A DNA stretch of 52,396 nt from CAYXAA01 sp964462985 (GCA_964462985.1 CAYXAA010000031.1:1-52396), one strand, 5' to 3'. Shown: positions 1 to 8,774, counted from the stretch's first letter. Numbers and translations: made by a program. Notes: generated from the letters alone by a model not told the origin.

Positions 1-138
1 GATAACATTCGGCTGAGCTTGCGCAGGCAATGGAGACTGATCTGGAACCGATCTGGTCCGCGTTCAGGTGTGTTTTCTGAAGGTGGACCGACCATCATAA
101 GTGGCCTGCCATCCGGCGGGTCGTCAGGAGCGTGAGGA
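1..138. other. 5' flank of rnj, no gene supported
   Basis: One plus frame is open from base 1 to a stop at 133-135, but its translation is rich in Arg, Ser and Gly and matches nothing I recognise. The other two plus frames stop within the first 16 bases. If an upstream gene enters the window it ends in those first bases. AGGAG at about 127-131 is the likely ribosome binding site of rnj. Confidence 0.4.
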
Positions 139-1806
139 ATGGCGAGCGCAAAAGAGCTCGTATTCGTGGCCCTCGGGGGGCTCGGCGAAATTGGTATGAA
201 CCTGGCGCTTTACGGCTACGGGTCCGAACACAATCGCCGCTGGCTGATGGTCGATTGCGGCGTTTCGTTCGGCGGTCCGGACCTGCCTGGCGTTGATGTG
301 GTGATGCCGGACATCCGCTTCATCGAGGAAGAGCACCACCGGCTTGACGGCATCGTCATCACCCACGCCCACGAGGACCACTATGGCGCCTTGATCGAGC
401 TTTGGCCGCGGTTGAAGGCCCCGCTCTACATGACGCCGTTCGCCGCTGGCCTGCTTGAGGCGAAAAAGGAGAGCGAGCCGGGTGCGCCGAAGATCCCGGT
501 TAAGGTCGTGGAGCAGGGCGCTCGTTTCAAGGTCGGAGACTTTGACGTCGAGATGATCGCGATGTCGCATTCGATCCCGGAACCTTGCGCACTTGCGATT
601 CGCACGCCGGCTGGCGTCGTCGTCCATTCCGGCGACTGGAAGATCGATCCGACACCGGGTATCGGGCGGCCGATCGACGTCGACCGGCTCGCTGCGATCG
701 GCCGGGAGGGGGTGCGGGCGCTGATTTGCGATTCGACCAATGCGGTTCGCGACGGCGTCAGCCCGAGCGAGGCGGACGTTGCCGTCGAGCTTGAGAAGAT
801 CATCAAGGCAGCCAAGCACCGAGTTTGCGTCACGACATTCGCCTCGAACGTGTCGCGGATCCGTTCGATCGCGCTCGCGGCGCAAGCTGCCGGACGCGAG
901 GTGGTCGTCATGGGCCGATCGATGCGGCGCGTGATCGACGTTGCCGAGGCACTCGGCTACCTGAAGGGCACACCGCAATTCCTCGACGAAGAGGCGTATG
1001 GCTATCTGCCGCGAGACAAGGTTGTCGCGCTGCTGACCGGCAGCCAGGGCGAGCCGCGCGCCGCGATGGCCCGGGTCGCGGCCGGCGACCACCGCAACGT
1101 CGCGCTGTCGGCCGGGGACCTGGTGATCTTTTCCTCGCGCACCATCCCGGGCAACGAGAAGGCGGTCAACGCGATTGTCAACCAGCTCGTCGAGCAGGGC
1201 GCAACGGTCATGACCGACCGGGATGCGCTAGTTCATGTCTCGGGCCACCCGCGGCGTGATGAGCTCAGGCAGCTCTATGACCTGTTGAAGCCGCAGGCGC
1301 TCGTGCCGGCGCATGGCGAGGCGCTGCATCTGGCGGCGCAGCGCCAGCTTGCCGAGGCACACGGTATTCCCGAGACGCTGCTGGCGGAGAACGGCGATCT
1401 GGTGCGCCTCGCCCCCGGCCCGTTGGCGATCGTCGATGAGGTGCCGACCGGAATATCCGTCAAGGATGGCACGATCCTCGGCGATCCGGAGCTCTCCGGC
1501 GTGAAGGAACGGCGCAAGCTGTCGTTCGCCGGCGCGGTGGTGGTGACGCTTGCGGTCGACGGAAAGGGCATGATGATCGGTGAGCCCGAGGCGGCGTTGT
1601 TCGGACTTCCGGAGGCTGACCAGAACGGCGAAGACTTCGAGGAGATCGTGCTGACGGCTGTCGTTGGCGCGGTGGAGAGCATTCCCAGGCCTCGCCGCAA
1701 GGATAAGGATCTGGTCGCGGAAGCGGCACGCCGCGCCGCTCGGGCCGCAGTCCAGGAGCGCTGGGGCAAGAAGCCGCTGACCAGGGTCATCGTAACGCGG
1801 GTCTGA
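139..1806 (+). CDS. rnj: ribonuclease J (metallo-beta-lactamase RNase)
   Basis: RNase J is an endo- and 5'-exoribonuclease used in alphaproteobacteria for mRNA decay and rRNA 5'-end maturation in the cytoplasm. The 555-aa protein has the metallo-beta-lactamase signature THAHEDHYGAL at residues 75-85, whose His and Asp residues bind the two zincs. It continues with the beta-CASP region (LLTGSQGEPRAAMARVA) and later SGHPRRDEL and VPAHGEALH, typical of RNase J. Length fits the family. The ATG has AGGAG eight bases upstream. The methylmalonyl-CoA epimerase gene follows after 83 bases, an order often seen in rhizobia. Confident family call. Confidence 0.96.
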   Translation: MASAKELVFVALGGLGEIGMNLALYGYGSEHNRRWLMVDCGVSFGGPDLPGVDVVMPDIRFIEEEHHRLDGIVITHAHEDHYGALIELWPRLKAPLYMTPFAAGLLEAKKESEPGAPKIPVKVVEQGARFKVGDFDVEMIAMSHSIPEPCALAIRTPAGVVVHSGDWKIDPTPGIGRPIDVDRLAAIGREGVRALICDSTNAVRDGVSPSEADVAVELEKIIKAAKHRVCVTTFASNVSRIRSIALAAQAAGREVVVMGRSMRRVIDVAEALGYLKGTPQFLDEEAYGYLPRDKVVALLTGSQGEPRAAMARVAAGDHRNVALSAGDLVIFSSRTIPGNEKAVNAIVNQLVEQGATVMTDRDALVHVSGHPRRDELRQLYDLLKPQALVPAHGEALHLAAQRQLAEAHGIPETLLAENGDLVRLAPGPLAIVDEVPTGISVKDGTILGDPELSGVKERRKLSFAGAVVVTLAVDGKGMMIGEPEAALFGLPEADQNGEDFEEIVLTAVVGAVESIPRPRRKDKDLVAEAARRAARAAVQERWGKKPLTRVIVTRV

Positions 1807-1889
1807 CCTTTTGTCCGATGGACGGTCGGACGCCGCGGCTGCAGGATGGCCGAAGCATTGCCCGGCGGTAGGGTGATCTGGAGGTTCTC

Positions 1890-2294
1890 ATGATCGGACG
1901 TCTGAACCACGTCGCCATCGCCGTTCCGGATCTCGCGCAGGCCGCGGCGAGGTATCGCGACCTGCTTGGCGCCGTGGTGTCCGCGCCGCAGCCTGAGCCG
2001 GATCATGGCGTCACGGTGGTGTTCGTCGAGCTGCCGAACACCAAGGTCGAACTGCTTGAGCCGCTTGGCGAGGCCTCTCCGATCGCCGCCTTCCTGGAAC
2101 GCAGCCCCTCGGGCGGCATTCATCACATCTGCTTCGAGGTCGACGACATCATGGCCGCGCGCGACCAGTTGCAGGCCGAGGGCGCACGAATTGTCGGAAC
2201 CGGCGAGCCGAAGATTGGTGCTCACGGCAAGCCCGTACTGTTCCTGCATCCCAAGGACTTCAATGGCACGTTGATCGAGCTCGAGCAGGCATGA
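1890..2294 (+). CDS. mce: methylmalonyl-CoA epimerase
   Basis: This enzyme interconverts (2R)- and (2S)-methylmalonyl-CoA, linking propionyl-CoA breakdown to succinyl-CoA. The 134-aa protein is a vicinal-oxygen-chelate (glyoxalase-like) fold. Metal-ligand positions are visible as His in GRLNHVAIAV near the N terminus, His in GGIHHICFEVDD, and Glu in the C-terminal GTLIELEQ. Length is that of the single-domain family. A GGAGG precedes the ATG. It lies between rnj and a DUF1467 gene, all reading the same way and probably co-transcribed. No mutase genes are in the window, so the pathway link rests on family knowledge. Confidence 0.93.
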   Translation: MIGRLNHVAIAVPDLAQAAARYRDLLGAVVSAPQPEPDHGVTVVFVELPNTKVELLEPLGEASPIAAFLERSPSGGIHHICFEVDDIMAARDQLQAEGARIVGTGEPKIGAHGKPVLFLHPKDFNGTLIELEQA

Positions 2295-2395
2295 CCTGCG
2301 TCCTGTTCGCCGGCCACGGGCGGGTCGAACCGCAACCTGGCTGCTTCGGTCGGCGAATTGCGCGCGCTTCGTGAAGAATCAGGAAGGTCCATACC

Positions 2396-2647
2396 GTGTC
2401 TTTGACGTCGAGTATCGCCATTTATTTCATCATCTGGTGGGTTGTGCTCTTCGCTGTCCTTCCGTTCGGCGTGCAAAGTCAGGTTGAACACGGCGAGGTT
2501 GTACCCGGCTCGGAGCCGGGCGCACCCCACCGGCCGATGCTGGTGCGAAAGGCCGTTGCCACGACGATCATCTCGGCCGTGCTGTTTGCCGTGGTCTACT
2601 GGTTCGTGGTTTACTCCGGCCTCACCCTCGACGACCTGCCGATCTGA
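2396..2647 (+). CDS. DUF1467 family small membrane protein
   Basis: An 83-aa protein with two predicted membrane helices (about residues 4-23 and 53-74) separated by a short polar loop with PFGVQSQVEHGEVVPGSEPGAP. The PFGVQ...PGAP loop and the two-helix layout are characteristic of DUF1467, a family of unknown function in alphaproteobacteria. The start is GTG at 2396. It follows the epimerase gene by 101 bases and lies upstream of proS. No function can be given. Confidence 0.85.
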   Translation: MSLTSSIAIYFIIWWVVLFAVLPFGVQSQVEHGEVVPGSEPGAPHRPMLVRKAVATTIISAVLFAVVYWFVVYSGLTLDDLPI

Positions 2648-2900
2648 CGAACGGATGCAGCGCGCGGGCGATTAGGGGACATCGCATGCATGGACACCAG
2701 CTGTCTCTCGACGTGTCGCCGGGGCTTGTCCGACGTCACCCCATTCGGAACGCCGTTTCGGAAAATGCTAAACTAATCAGTCTTTTAGAGCTCGAGCCTG
2801 AGCGGTGCGCGTCGGAACGGGAAACGCGGCGACCTTGCGCAGAGCTCGACTGATCCCAGCAGGAGCGACGAGGTCTCTGCGCCTCACTCTCCGAACCGTC

Positions 2901-2929
2901 AAAAAAAAGCAAGGCTGAAAGCCTTGCTT
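2901..2929 (-). terminator. intrinsic terminator, minus strand
   Basis: On the minus strand a 10-bp perfect stem (AAGCAAGGCT / AGCCTTGCTT, plus positions 2907-2916 and 2920-2929) with a 3-nt loop runs straight into at least six T residues. In the plus direction the tail is T-poor, so the polarity is clear. No minus-strand protein gene lies upstream of it: proS and everything up to 4.6 kb reads plus. Confidence 0.8.
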
Positions 2930-3150
2930 CTCTGCAGTTTCGCGTCTCAAACCTTTCATCAAACGTTCGAGGAAGTGATCGCTCAAACGCTGGGCAGCTA
3001 CCTGATGGTGCGCCGAAAGGCCTTTCCTCCCAAGACTCAGACCGCGATGCCTCTTTTTAGCTCGAGAGCCGCAAGACTTCGAGCCCTTGTTATGGGCTAA
3101 GACCTTACGACATCATCACCGCCTTGTCACCAATTTGTGCAACAGGTGCC
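2930..3150 (-). ncRNA. possible small RNA ending at the orphan terminator
   Basis: This is an inference from the strong orphan terminator at 2901-2929. The minus-strand sequence upstream has several inverted repeats (for example the GAAAGGCCTTTC palindrome) and no good protein frame. A short TTG-initiated frame reading through the hairpin (about 2777-2986) looks non-coding. I could not place a promoter, so the 5' boundary is only approximate. It could instead be the 3' end of an antisense transcript of the proS leader. Confidence 0.3.
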
Positions 3151-3310
3151 TCATTTTTGTTTGCTGCTTAGGAAATGGTACCTGTACGCGTCGCGCGGCG
3201 GCCGTTCGTATCCGCCGAGGGCTTGTGTTTTGGCGGCGCATGCGGTTTCACTGCGGACCAGTGAATCCTCTGCAAGTCGACCATGACTGCGCCAGCCACG
3301 AGTCATCCGT

Positions 3311-4630
3311 ATGCGCCTCTCGCGATATTTTCTGCCGATCCTCAAGGAAACGCCCAAGGAAGCGGAGATCGTCTCCCACCGGCTGATGCTTCGCGCAGGC
3401 ATGATCCGGCAGGAGTCGGCAGGGATCTACGCCTGGCTGCCGCTCGGCTACAAGGTGCTCCGCAAGATCGAGCAGATCGTGCGCGAGGAGCAGGAGCGGG
3501 CAGGGGCGATCCCGCTCCTGATGCCAACGATTCAGTCGGCGGACCTTTGGCGCGAAAGCGGGCGCTACGATGCCTACGGCAAGGAGATGCTTCGCATCAC
3601 CGACCGCCATGAGCGCGAGATGCTGTACGGGCCGACGAACGAGGAGATGATCACCGAGATCTTCCGCGCCTCGGTGCGCTCGTACAAGGACTTGCCGCTG
3701 AACCTCTATCATATCCAGTGGAAGTTCCGGGACGNNNNNNNNNNCGTCATGCGCGGCCGCGAGTTCCTGATGAAGGATGCCTATTCCTTCGACGTCGACC
3801 AGGAACGGGCGCGTCACGCCTATTACCGCATGTTCGTGGCCTATCTCAGAACCTTCGATCGTCTGGGTCTCAAGGCAATCCCGATGCGGGCCGATACCGG
3901 TCCAATCGGCGGCGACCTCAGCCACGAATTCATCATCCTCGCCTCGACGGGCGAGAGCGAGGTGTTCTGTGACCGGGCCATCCTCGATCTGCCGATCCCC
4001 GGTGCCGACACGGACTTTGATGCGGACCTGTCACCGATCTTCGAGTCCTGGACGACGCCCTATGCGGCGACCGACGAGATGCACGACGAAGAGGCATTCG
4101 CTGCGCTGCCGGAAGAGGCACGCGTATCCGCCCGTGGTATCGAGGTTGGCCACATCTTCTATTTCGGCACCAAGTACTCTGCGCCGATGGAGGCCGTGGT
4201 GGCCGGGCCCGACGGCACGCAGAAGCCGGTGCACATGGGCTCCTACGGCGTCGGCGTTTCGCGGCTCGTCGGGGCCATCATCGAGGCAAGCCATGACGAA
4301 AACGGCATCATCTGGCCAAGCTCCGTTGCACCGTTTCATGTCGGTCTCGTCAATCTGAAGCCGGGCGACGGTCAAAGCGATGCGGCGTGCACGGAGCTCT
4401 ACCGGTCGCTGTCGGATGCAGGGGTCGAAGTGCTTTACGATGATGTCGACCAGCGTGCCGGCGCAAAGTTTGCGACGATGGACCTGATCGGGCTGCCCTG
4501 GCAGCTCGTGATCGGCCCGCGCGGACTGAAGGAGGGCACCGTCGAGATCAAACGCCGCGCGGGAGGTGAGCGCATCACGCTTTCCAAGGAGGACGCGGTC
4601 AACCAGATCCTCGAGGATCTCCGCGGCTGA
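3311..4630 (+). CDS. proS: prolyl-tRNA synthetase (short alphaproteobacterial type), with assembly gap
   Basis: Charges tRNA-Pro with proline. The class II core is clear: motif 1 region RQESAGIYAWLPLGYKVLRKI, motif 2 around the gap (WKFRD...VMRGREFLMKDAYSFD), motif 3 SYGVGVSRLVGAI, and the C-terminal anticodon-binding domain. The large editing insertion of the longer ProRS type is absent, as in alphaproteobacteria. Ten N at 3735-3744 sit in motif 2 and leave four unknown residues where the family normally has seven (ExRPRxG). The true sequence is therefore probably nine bases longer, giving about 442 aa. The frame is kept across the gap. ATG at 3311 has only a weak ribosome binding site. Confidence 0.95.
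   Translation: MRLSRYFLPILKETPKEAEIVSHRLMLRAGMIRQESAGIYAWLPLGYKVLRKIEQIVREEQERAGAIPLLMPTIQSADLWRESGRYDAYGKEMLRITDRHEREMLYGPTNEEMITEIFRASVRSYKDLPLNLYHIQWKFRDXXXXVMRGREFLMKDAYSFDVDQERARHAYYRMFVAYLRTFDRLGLKAIPMRADTGPIGGDLSHEFIILASTGESEVFCDRAILDLPIPGADTDFDADLSPIFESWTTPYAATDEMHDEEAFAALPEEARVSARGIEVGHIFYFGTKYSAPMEAVVAGPDGTQKPVHMGSYGVGVSRLVGAIIEASHDENGIIWPSSVAPFHVGLVNLKPGDGQSDAACTELYRSLSDAGVEVLYDDVDQRAGAKFATMDLIGLPWQLVIGPRGLKEGTVEIKRRAGGERITLSKEDAVNQILEDLRG
3735..3744. other. assembly gap (10 N) inside proS motif 2
   Basis: A run of ten N. Flanking codons read FRD on the left and VMRGREF on the right. The class II motif 2 of ProRS normally has seven residues between them, so the gap is probably undersized by nine bases. 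Confidence 0.95.
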
Positions 4631-4664
4631 CCCAAGGCGCGGAACCGGCGGAGAGCGGCGGCCC

Positions 4665-5954
4665 ATGAGCGCAGGCGCTGAATCCATGACGGAGCCCACG
4701 GGAACCCGGCCGTTTGCCGGGTTCGAATGGCTGCTGGCAGGACGCTACCTGCGTTCGCGGCGGCGCGAGACCTTCATTTCGGTAATCGCGGGCTTCTCGT
4801 TCCTCGGCATCATGCTTGGGGTGGCGACGCTGATCATCGTCATGGCCGTGATGAACGGCTTCCGCGGCGAGCTCCTGTCGAAGATCCTCGGCATCAACGG
4901 CCATCTCCTGGTGCAGCCGATCGACAGCCCGCTTGATGATTTCGACGCTGTGTCTGCCCGGCTGGAGAATGTTCCGGGCGTTACCTTCGCCATGCCCTTC
5001 GTCGAAGGTCAGGCGCTGGTGTCCGGGCCGGCGAGCGCGCTCGGCGCGCTCGTGCGCGGCGTGCGCGAAACCGATCTGCAGCGGCTGCCGCTGGTGTCCG
5101 GAACGGTCCGCCTCGGCAGCCTGGAGGATTTCGACAGCAACAATGGCGTCGCGATCGGGACGCGCATGGCGCAACAGCTCGGCGTTACGATCGGCGACAA
5201 CATCACCCTGGTCAGTCCACGAGGAAACGTCACCCCGATGGGCGTGACACCTCGGGTCAAGGCCTATCCGGTGACCGCGATCTTCGAGATCGGCATGTCG
5301 GAGTATGATTCGACCATCGTCTTCATGCCGTTCGAGGACGCCCAGCTCTACTTCAACCACGAAGGGGCCGCGACCGGCATCGAGGTCTTCGTCGAGGAAC
5401 CCGACGCGGTCGGCGCGATGCGGCCGGCGATCGAGGAGGGCGCAGCGCGTCCTGCCTTTGTCACCGACTGGCGTCAGCGCAACATCACCTTCTTCTCCGC
5501 GCTTGAGGTTGAGCGCAACGTGATGTTCCTGATCCTGACCCTGATCGTCATCGTCGCCGCTCTCAACATCATCTCAGGCATGACCATGCTGGTGAAGGAC
5601 AAGGGCCACGACATCGCGATTTTGCGCACGATGGGCGCGACGCGCGGTGCGATCCTGCGGGTGTTCATTATAACCGGGGCGAGCATCGGCGTGGTCGGGA
5701 CGGTCGCCGGGTTCTTGCTCGGTTTCGTGGTGTGTCTCAACATCGAGAGCATTCGCCAGGGGATCTCCTGGCTGACGAGAACCGAGCTGTTCTCGCCGGA
5801 GCTTTATTTTCTGAGCCGCATGCCGGCCGACATGGACAGCGGGGAGACGCTCACGGTCGTGGCGATGGCGCTGGTGCTGTCGCTGCTTGCGACGCTCTAT
5901 CCTGCCTGGCGTGCGGCGCGGCTCGATCCGGTGGAGGCGCTGCGTTACGAATGA
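4665..5954 (+). CDS. lolC: lipoprotein-releasing ABC transporter permease (LolC/LolE family)
   Basis: Inner-membrane subunit of the complex that extracts outer-membrane lipoproteins and hands them to LolA. The 429-aa protein has an N-terminal membrane helix after ETFISVIAGFSFLGIMLGVATLI, a large MacB-like periplasmic domain (about 50-270), and a C-terminal FtsX domain with three helices (NVMFLILTLIVIVAALNIISG, the segment after GASIGVVG, and MALVLSLLATLYPAW). The chosen ATG has GGAGAG ten bases upstream; an alternative ATG lies at 4686. A single LolC/E gene is usual in alphaproteobacteria. It overlaps lolD by ATGA. Separation of LolC from LolE is not meaningful here. Confidence 0.94.
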   Translation: MSAGAESMTEPTGTRPFAGFEWLLAGRYLRSRRRETFISVIAGFSFLGIMLGVATLIIVMAVMNGFRGELLSKILGINGHLLVQPIDSPLDDFDAVSARLENVPGVTFAMPFVEGQALVSGPASALGALVRGVRETDLQRLPLVSGTVRLGSLEDFDSNNGVAIGTRMAQQLGVTIGDNITLVSPRGNVTPMGVTPRVKAYPVTAIFEIGMSEYDSTIVFMPFEDAQLYFNHEGAATGIEVFVEEPDAVGAMRPAIEEGAARPAFVTDWRQRNITFFSALEVERNVMFLILTLIVIVAALNIISGMTMLVKDKGHDIAILRTMGATRGAILRVFIITGASIGVVGTVAGFLLGFVVCLNIESIRQGISWLTRTELFSPELYFLSRMPADMDSGETLTVVAMALVLSLLATLYPAWRAARLDPVEALRYE

Positions 5955-6664
5955 CCGGGGAGGCACAATCGTCGAACGGCGTTGGCACCGCGCTGCCGCT
6001 CGAACTCGTCGACATCCACCGCAGTTTCAGGGAAGGCTCCGGCCAACTCCACATCCTGCGCGGCGCTAATCTGACACTCTATCCCGGCGAGATGGTCGCG
6101 CTGGTTGCCCCGTCGGGCGCCGGAAAGTCGACCCTGCTTCACATCGCGGGCCTGCTCGAGCGTCCCGACAGCGGTGAGATCTATATAGGCGGGGCGGCCT
6201 GCAGCACGCTCGCCGATCACGAGCGCACCCGGATCCGTCGCACCGACATCGGCTTTGTCTACCAGTTCCATCACCTGCTGCCGGAGTTCACCGCGCTTGA
6301 GAACATCGTGATGCCGCAGCTGATACGCGGCCTCGATAAGCGCGAGGCGGCCAAGCGGGCGTTGGAATTGTTGTCCTATATGCGGCTCTCCGAACGGGCG
6401 AGCCACCGCCCTGCGGAGCTTTCCGGCGGCGAACAGCAGCGCGTTGCCATCGCCCGGGCGGTTGCCAATGCGCCGCGCGTGCTGCTTGCCGACGAGCCCA
6501 CCGGCAACCTCGATCCGAAGACGGCGACCTATGTCTTCGAGGCGCTGATTGCTTTGGTGCGGGCTTCGGGGCTTGCTGCTCTGTTCGCTACCCACAACAT
6601 GGAGCTGGCCGACCGGATGGACCGGCGGATCACGCTGCAGGACGGGCTGGTGGTGGAGATGTGA
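5951..6664 (+). CDS. lolD: lipoprotein-releasing ABC transporter ATP-binding protein LolD
   Basis: ATPase that powers lipoprotein release with the LolC/E permease encoded immediately upstream. The 237-aa protein has Walker A APSGAGKST (residues 53-61, with Ala at the first Gly), Q-loop region YQFHHLLPEF, signature LSGGEQQRVAIARA, Walker B VLLADEPTGNLD and switch His in ATHNMEL. The start ATG overlaps the lolC stop by four bases, which fixes it and suggests translational coupling. A longer frame upstream of this ATG is lolC in another frame. Confidence 0.95.
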   Translation: MTGEAQSSNGVGTALPLELVDIHRSFREGSGQLHILRGANLTLYPGEMVALVAPSGAGKSTLLHIAGLLERPDSGEIYIGGAACSTLADHERTRIRRTDIGFVYQFHHLLPEFTALENIVMPQLIRGLDKREAAKRALELLSYMRLSERASHRPAELSGGEQQRVAIARAVANAPRVLLADEPTGNLDPKTATYVFEALIALVRASGLAALFATHNMELADRMDRRITLQDGLVVEM

Positions 6665-6796
6665 GCCGCCGGTGAGGTGCAGTGCGCGTTGTCGGCCCGC
6701 TGCTTGCGCCAACAATCGTTTAGCGCGTTTGGGGGCCGTGACGAAGAAGAAGGAAGAGGGGCCGCGGCACTGCGAACCGGTAGTAGCATCCTGCTC

Positions 6797-7132
6797 CTAA
6801 CGGGTCGGTGGAAACTCGGTCTCGCAATAGGCGACGGCGCGGGCCTTGAAGGTGTCGTATTGCGCCGCAGAGACGATGCCCTCGGCCTTCATCTTGTCGA
6901 CGGCGCCGACGCGCTCGGTGAGGCAGGCTGCAAGAGCAGGGTTGTCGGCCGCTATGTCGGTTGGCGCCGCGCTGCTTGACTGCAGGCCGTCTGCCAGCAT
7001 CGGGGCAGCGGCGCGAGAAAGCTCATTGCGACCGAGCCAGACCATCAGCGCCAGCCCCATGAGGGCAAGGGCAAGCGCCAGCAGGCGCGCTGGCCAGCGA
7101 TCAAGCACCGATGGGCCCGGCGCGGTCGCCAC
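6797..7132 (-). CDS. hypothetical single-pass membrane protein downstream of moaA
   Basis: A 111-aa protein starting with GTG four bases after the moaA stop, so probably translated from the same mRNA. One hydrophobic helix (LLALALALMGLALMVWL, about residues 17-33) follows a short basic N terminus, consistent with an N-in anchor. The rest is predicted periplasmic, with ALAACLTERVGAVDKMKAEGIVSAAQY and a second Cys near the end (AYCETEF), which could form a disulfide. I do not recognise a named family and no link to molybdopterin synthesis is visible beyond the position. Confidence 0.6.
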   Translation of the reverse strand: MATAPGPSVLDRWPARLLALALALMGLALMVWLGRNELSRAAAPMLADGLQSSSAAPTDIAADNPALAACLTERVGAVDKMKAEGIVSAAQYDTFKARAVAYCETEFPPTR

Positions 7133-7136
7133 CGCC

Positions 7137-8177
7137 TCAGCCGCCAGTGACGCTCATGTGCCGTGCGACCGCCGGCTGACGGGTGCGGCGGTCGATGACG
7201 AAGTCGTGGCCTTTGGGCTTGCGGCCGATCGCCTCGTCGATCGCGGCGTAAAGCAGCTCATCGCTTTCCGAGGCGCGCAGTGGGGCGCGCAGATCGGCCG
7301 AGTCCTCCTGCCCGAGGCACATGTAGAGCATGCCGGTGCAGGTCACACGGACCCGGTTGCAGCTTTCGCAGAAATTGTGCGTCATCGGAGTAATGAAGCC
7401 GAGACGGCCGCCGGTCTCCCTGACCTCGACGTAACGGGCAGGCCCGCCGGTCTTGTACGGAATATCGGTGAGGGTGAACTCCTCTGCTAGACGAGCGCGA
7501 ACGAGCGACAGCGGCAAGTACTGGTCGGTGCGATCGCCATCGATCTCGCCGAGGGGCATGGTCTCGATCAGCGTGAGGTCATAGCCGTGCTCGTGGCACC
7601 AGGTCAGCATCGGCACCAACTCGTGCTCGTTAACGCCCTTCAGCGCCACCATGTTGATCTTGACCTGAAGGCCGGCGGCGGTTGCCGACTGCAGCCCCTC
7701 CATCACCTTGCCGAGATCGCCCCACCGCGTGATTGCCTTGAAGCGGTCGCGGTCTAGCGTGTCCAGCGAGACGTTGATGCGGCGAACGCCGCAATCGGCC
7801 AGCTCGTTGGCGTAGCGCGAAAGCTGAGAACCATTGGTGGTGACGGTGAGTTCCTCGAGCGCTCCACTCTCCAGATGCCTCGACAACGAGCGCACCAGGC
7901 TCATGATGTTCTTGCGCACCAGGGGTTCGCCCCCTGTGAGCCGCAGCTTGCGCACACCCTTGGCAATAAAGGCCGAACACAGCCGATCGAGTTCCTCCAA
8001 CGTCAGAACTTCGCGCTTCGGCAGGAACGTCATGTCCTCCGCCATGCAATAGACGCAGCGGAAGTCGCAGCGGTCCGTCACCGAAACGCGCAAATAGCTG
8101 ACGGTACGGCCGAAGGGGTCAATCAGGGGTGCCGCGGGCGCTGGTGCGGTGGTGTCGAGGGTCGGCGTTGTCGCCAT
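7137..8177 (-). CDS. moaA: GTP 3',8-cyclase MoaA
   Basis: Radical-SAM enzyme for the first step of molybdenum cofactor synthesis, converting GTP to 3',8-cyclo-7,8-dihydro-GTP. The 346-aa protein has the SAM-cluster motif CDFRCVYC (C37, C41, C44), the LTGGEPL motif, the second 4Fe-4S site CESCNRVRVTCTGMLYMC, and the C-terminal Gly-Gly tail that MoaA needs. The ATG at 8177 is preceded by GGGAG six bases upstream; an extension to 8231 lacks such a site. No other Moco genes are in the window. MoaA is needed for Mo enzymes such as nitrate reductase, which fits the nitrite-reduction island further on. Confidence 0.96.
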   Translation of the reverse strand: MATTPTLDTTAPAPAAPLIDPFGRTVSYLRVSVTDRCDFRCVYCMAEDMTFLPKREVLTLEELDRLCSAFIAKGVRKLRLTGGEPLVRKNIMSLVRSLSRHLESGALEELTVTTNGSQLSRYANELADCGVRRINVSLDTLDRDRFKAITRWGDLGKVMEGLQSATAAGLQVKINMVALKGVNEHELVPMLTWCHEHGYDLTLIETMPLGEIDGDRTDQYLPLSLVRARLAEEFTLTDIPYKTGGPARYVEVRETGGRLGFITPMTHNFCESCNRVRVTCTGMLYMCLGQEDSADLRAPLRASESDELLYAAIDEAIGRKPKGHDFVIDRRTRQPAVARHMSVTGG

Positions 8178-8405
8178 CAGAATCTCCCGGATGCGACCGG
8201 CGCGGCCGGTTCTCTTTCCGCGTTGGCCCAAGAAGGTAGCGGATCGACCTCAAACGTCAATCGACCGGTGCCCTTGCCTGTTGGAACGCCGTATGGGTGA
8301 ATACCCGGCAACCCGAACGCACCTCACCATGTAAGCGCTGTTGCGGGCTTGCGAAGTGCTTCGCGAGGCCTATGGTCTGCGACAACAACAACAGGACGCA
8401 CCGCC
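8178..8405. promoter_or_regulatory. divergent promoter region of moaA and the DUF971 gene
   Basis: The 228-bp space between two divergent starts must hold both promoters. I see short inverted repeats (GCGAAGTGCTTCGC at about 8351-8364) but no clear sigma-70 pair and no recognisable riboswitch. Confidence 0.35.
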
Positions 8406-8774
8406 GTGACGACCGAAACCAGACCCTGGCCGACCGAGATTCGCCTGAAGAAGGATCGCCGCACGCTGGTCGTGACGTTCGACGACGGCGTGGTCTTCGA
8501 CTACTCCGCCGAGTATCTGCGCGTCTGCTCGCCTTCGGCCGAAGTGCAAGGTCATTCGGCGGCGGAGAAGAAGACCGTTCCCGGCAAGCGGTTGGTCGAG
8601 ATCATCAAGATCGATCCGGTTGGCAACTACGCCGTCAGGCTGACGTTCGATGATCTGCACTCGACCGGCATCTATTCGTGGTCCTATTTGCGTGAACTCG
8701 GCGAGGAGCGCGAAAAGCACTGGGCGGCCTATCTCGCCGATCTTGAGGCGAAGGGGCTCTCTCGCGATCGATAG
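8406..8774 (+). CDS. DUF971 (GBBH-like N-terminal domain) protein
   Basis: A 122-aa protein made of one DUF971 domain, the small N-terminal domain also found in gamma-butyrobetaine hydroxylases. Typical features are EIRLKKDRRTLVVTFDDG, YLRVCSPSAEVQGH and VGNYAVRLTFDDLHSTGIYSWSYL. Family members are often encoded near Fe-S or Moco genes; here the neighbour is moaA on the opposite strand. The start is GTG at 8406, just after ACGCACCGCC. An upstream in-frame ATG at 8349 would add 19 residues of unlikely composition. The biochemical role is not known to me. Confidence 0.85.
   Translation: MTTETRPWPTEIRLKKDRRTLVVTFDDGVVFDYSAEYLRVCSPSAEVQGHSAAEKKTVPGKRLVEIIKIDPVGNYAVRLTFDDLHSTGIYSWSYLRELGEEREKHWAAYLADLEAKGLSRDR

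Larger units (their letters stand above)
2648..3310. other. 663-bp spacer with orphan minus-strand terminator
   Basis: No convincing protein gene on either strand. The spacer holds an intrinsic terminator for minus-strand transcription at 2901-2929 and, on the same strand upstream of it, about 220 bases without an obvious coding frame that could be a small RNA. GAAAGGCCTTTC at about 3015-3026 is a perfect palindrome. The promoter of proS must lie in the right part, but no consensus stands out. Confidence 0.5.

Noticed and set aside
2777..2986. 69-codon minus-strand frame reading through the orphan terminator
   Set aside because: Its C-terminal half translates the hairpin and T run (QGFQPCFFL), which would be odd for a protein gene; it is more likely part of a non-coding transcript.
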